Shown in pieces: positions 5,960-6,069 of a stretch of 6,069 bases of DNA. The position numbers were made by a program, and so were the translations under genes. Position 1 is the stretch's first letter. The number at the start of each line of letters is the position of its first letter. The notes beneath the pieces were generated by a model that was given only the letters and a program-made list of their open reading frames with translations, had not been told where the DNA came from and ran no database searches. Source of the stretch: Pseudomonadota bacterium (GTDB lineage: Bacteria > Pseudomonadota > Gammaproteobacteria > Steroidobacterales > Steroidobacteraceae); NCBI GenBank assembly GCA_021779875.1, contig JAJXZV010000126.1:1-6069 (forward strand), written 5' to 3'.

Positions 5960-6069
5960 ATGCCCAGCGTCCGTGTCCGCGAAAACGAGTATTTCGACGC
6001 CGCCTTGCGTCGCTTCAAGCGTGCCTGCGAGAAAGCGGGCGTGCTCACGGAGCTGCGCCGCCGCGAATT
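5960..6069 (+). CDS. rpsU: 30S ribosomal protein bS21, 3' end outside window
   Basis: The first 36 codons of S21, plus two bases, are present: [20 protein letters not shown] followed by [17 protein letters not shown], closely matching the conserved start of bS21 (VRENE, ALRRFKR, CEKAG, RRREF). S21 is a small basic protein near the mRNA exit platform of the 30S subunit and takes part in translation initiation. The family is about 70 residues, so about half is missing. GAGGT at 5951-5955 is the ribosome binding site, four bases before ATG. Codon use shifts towards CGT/CGC Arg and AAG/AAA Lys, as in highly expressed genes. In many gammaproteobacteria rpsU is followed by dnaG and rpoD; that cannot be seen here. 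Confidence 0.96.
   Translation, partial: MPSVRVRENEYFDAALRRFKRACEKAGVLTELRRRE

Overview
This 6,069-base window is a GC-rich, densely packed stretch of chromosome. It reads as a pseudomonadotal (proteobacterial) genome, most likely gammaproteobacterial. The clues are the divergent rpsU/tsaD pair, folB directly after tsaD, a SirB2-family gene and an NnrS gene. The genus cannot be fixed from the sequence. There are no tRNA or rRNA genes, insertion sequences, CRISPR arrays or phage genes.

Left part (1-2826, + strand): the 3' end of a universal stress protein gene is joined by a 4-base overlap (stop TGA inside a TTGA start) to an NRAMP-superfamily metal-ion transporter. In that transporter both signature metal-site motifs differ from the classical manganese/iron transporters (DPSG instead of DPGN, SPY instead of MPH). 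After 63 bases with a possible -10 box and a clear ribosome binding site comes an exported protein of unknown function. It has a degenerate YHS-like segment followed by two copies of a domain of about 90 residues that I cannot name.

Middle (2827-4481): a small four-helix SirB2-family membrane protein (+) ends 10 bases from the end of a convergent nnrS gene (-). NnrS is a haem/copper membrane protein associated with nitric oxide tolerance.

Right part (3279-6069): on the minus strand tsaD (tRNA t6A37 synthesis), folB (folate synthesis) and nnrS form one tightly packed run, probably co-transcribed from the tsaD side. TsaD and FolB keep all their expected catalytic or metal-binding residues. rpsU (ribosomal protein bS21) is divergent from tsaD across 88 bases. 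That gap holds a good sigma70-type promoter for rpsU and a small leader hairpin; the rpsU -35 box overlaps the tsaD ribosome binding site. rpsU runs off the right edge.

Most of the window is ordinary housekeeping. The parts least explained by known biology are the stress protein/variant NRAMP pair and the duplicated-domain exported protein beside it. A shared role in metal handling is only an inference from proximity and family resemblance.
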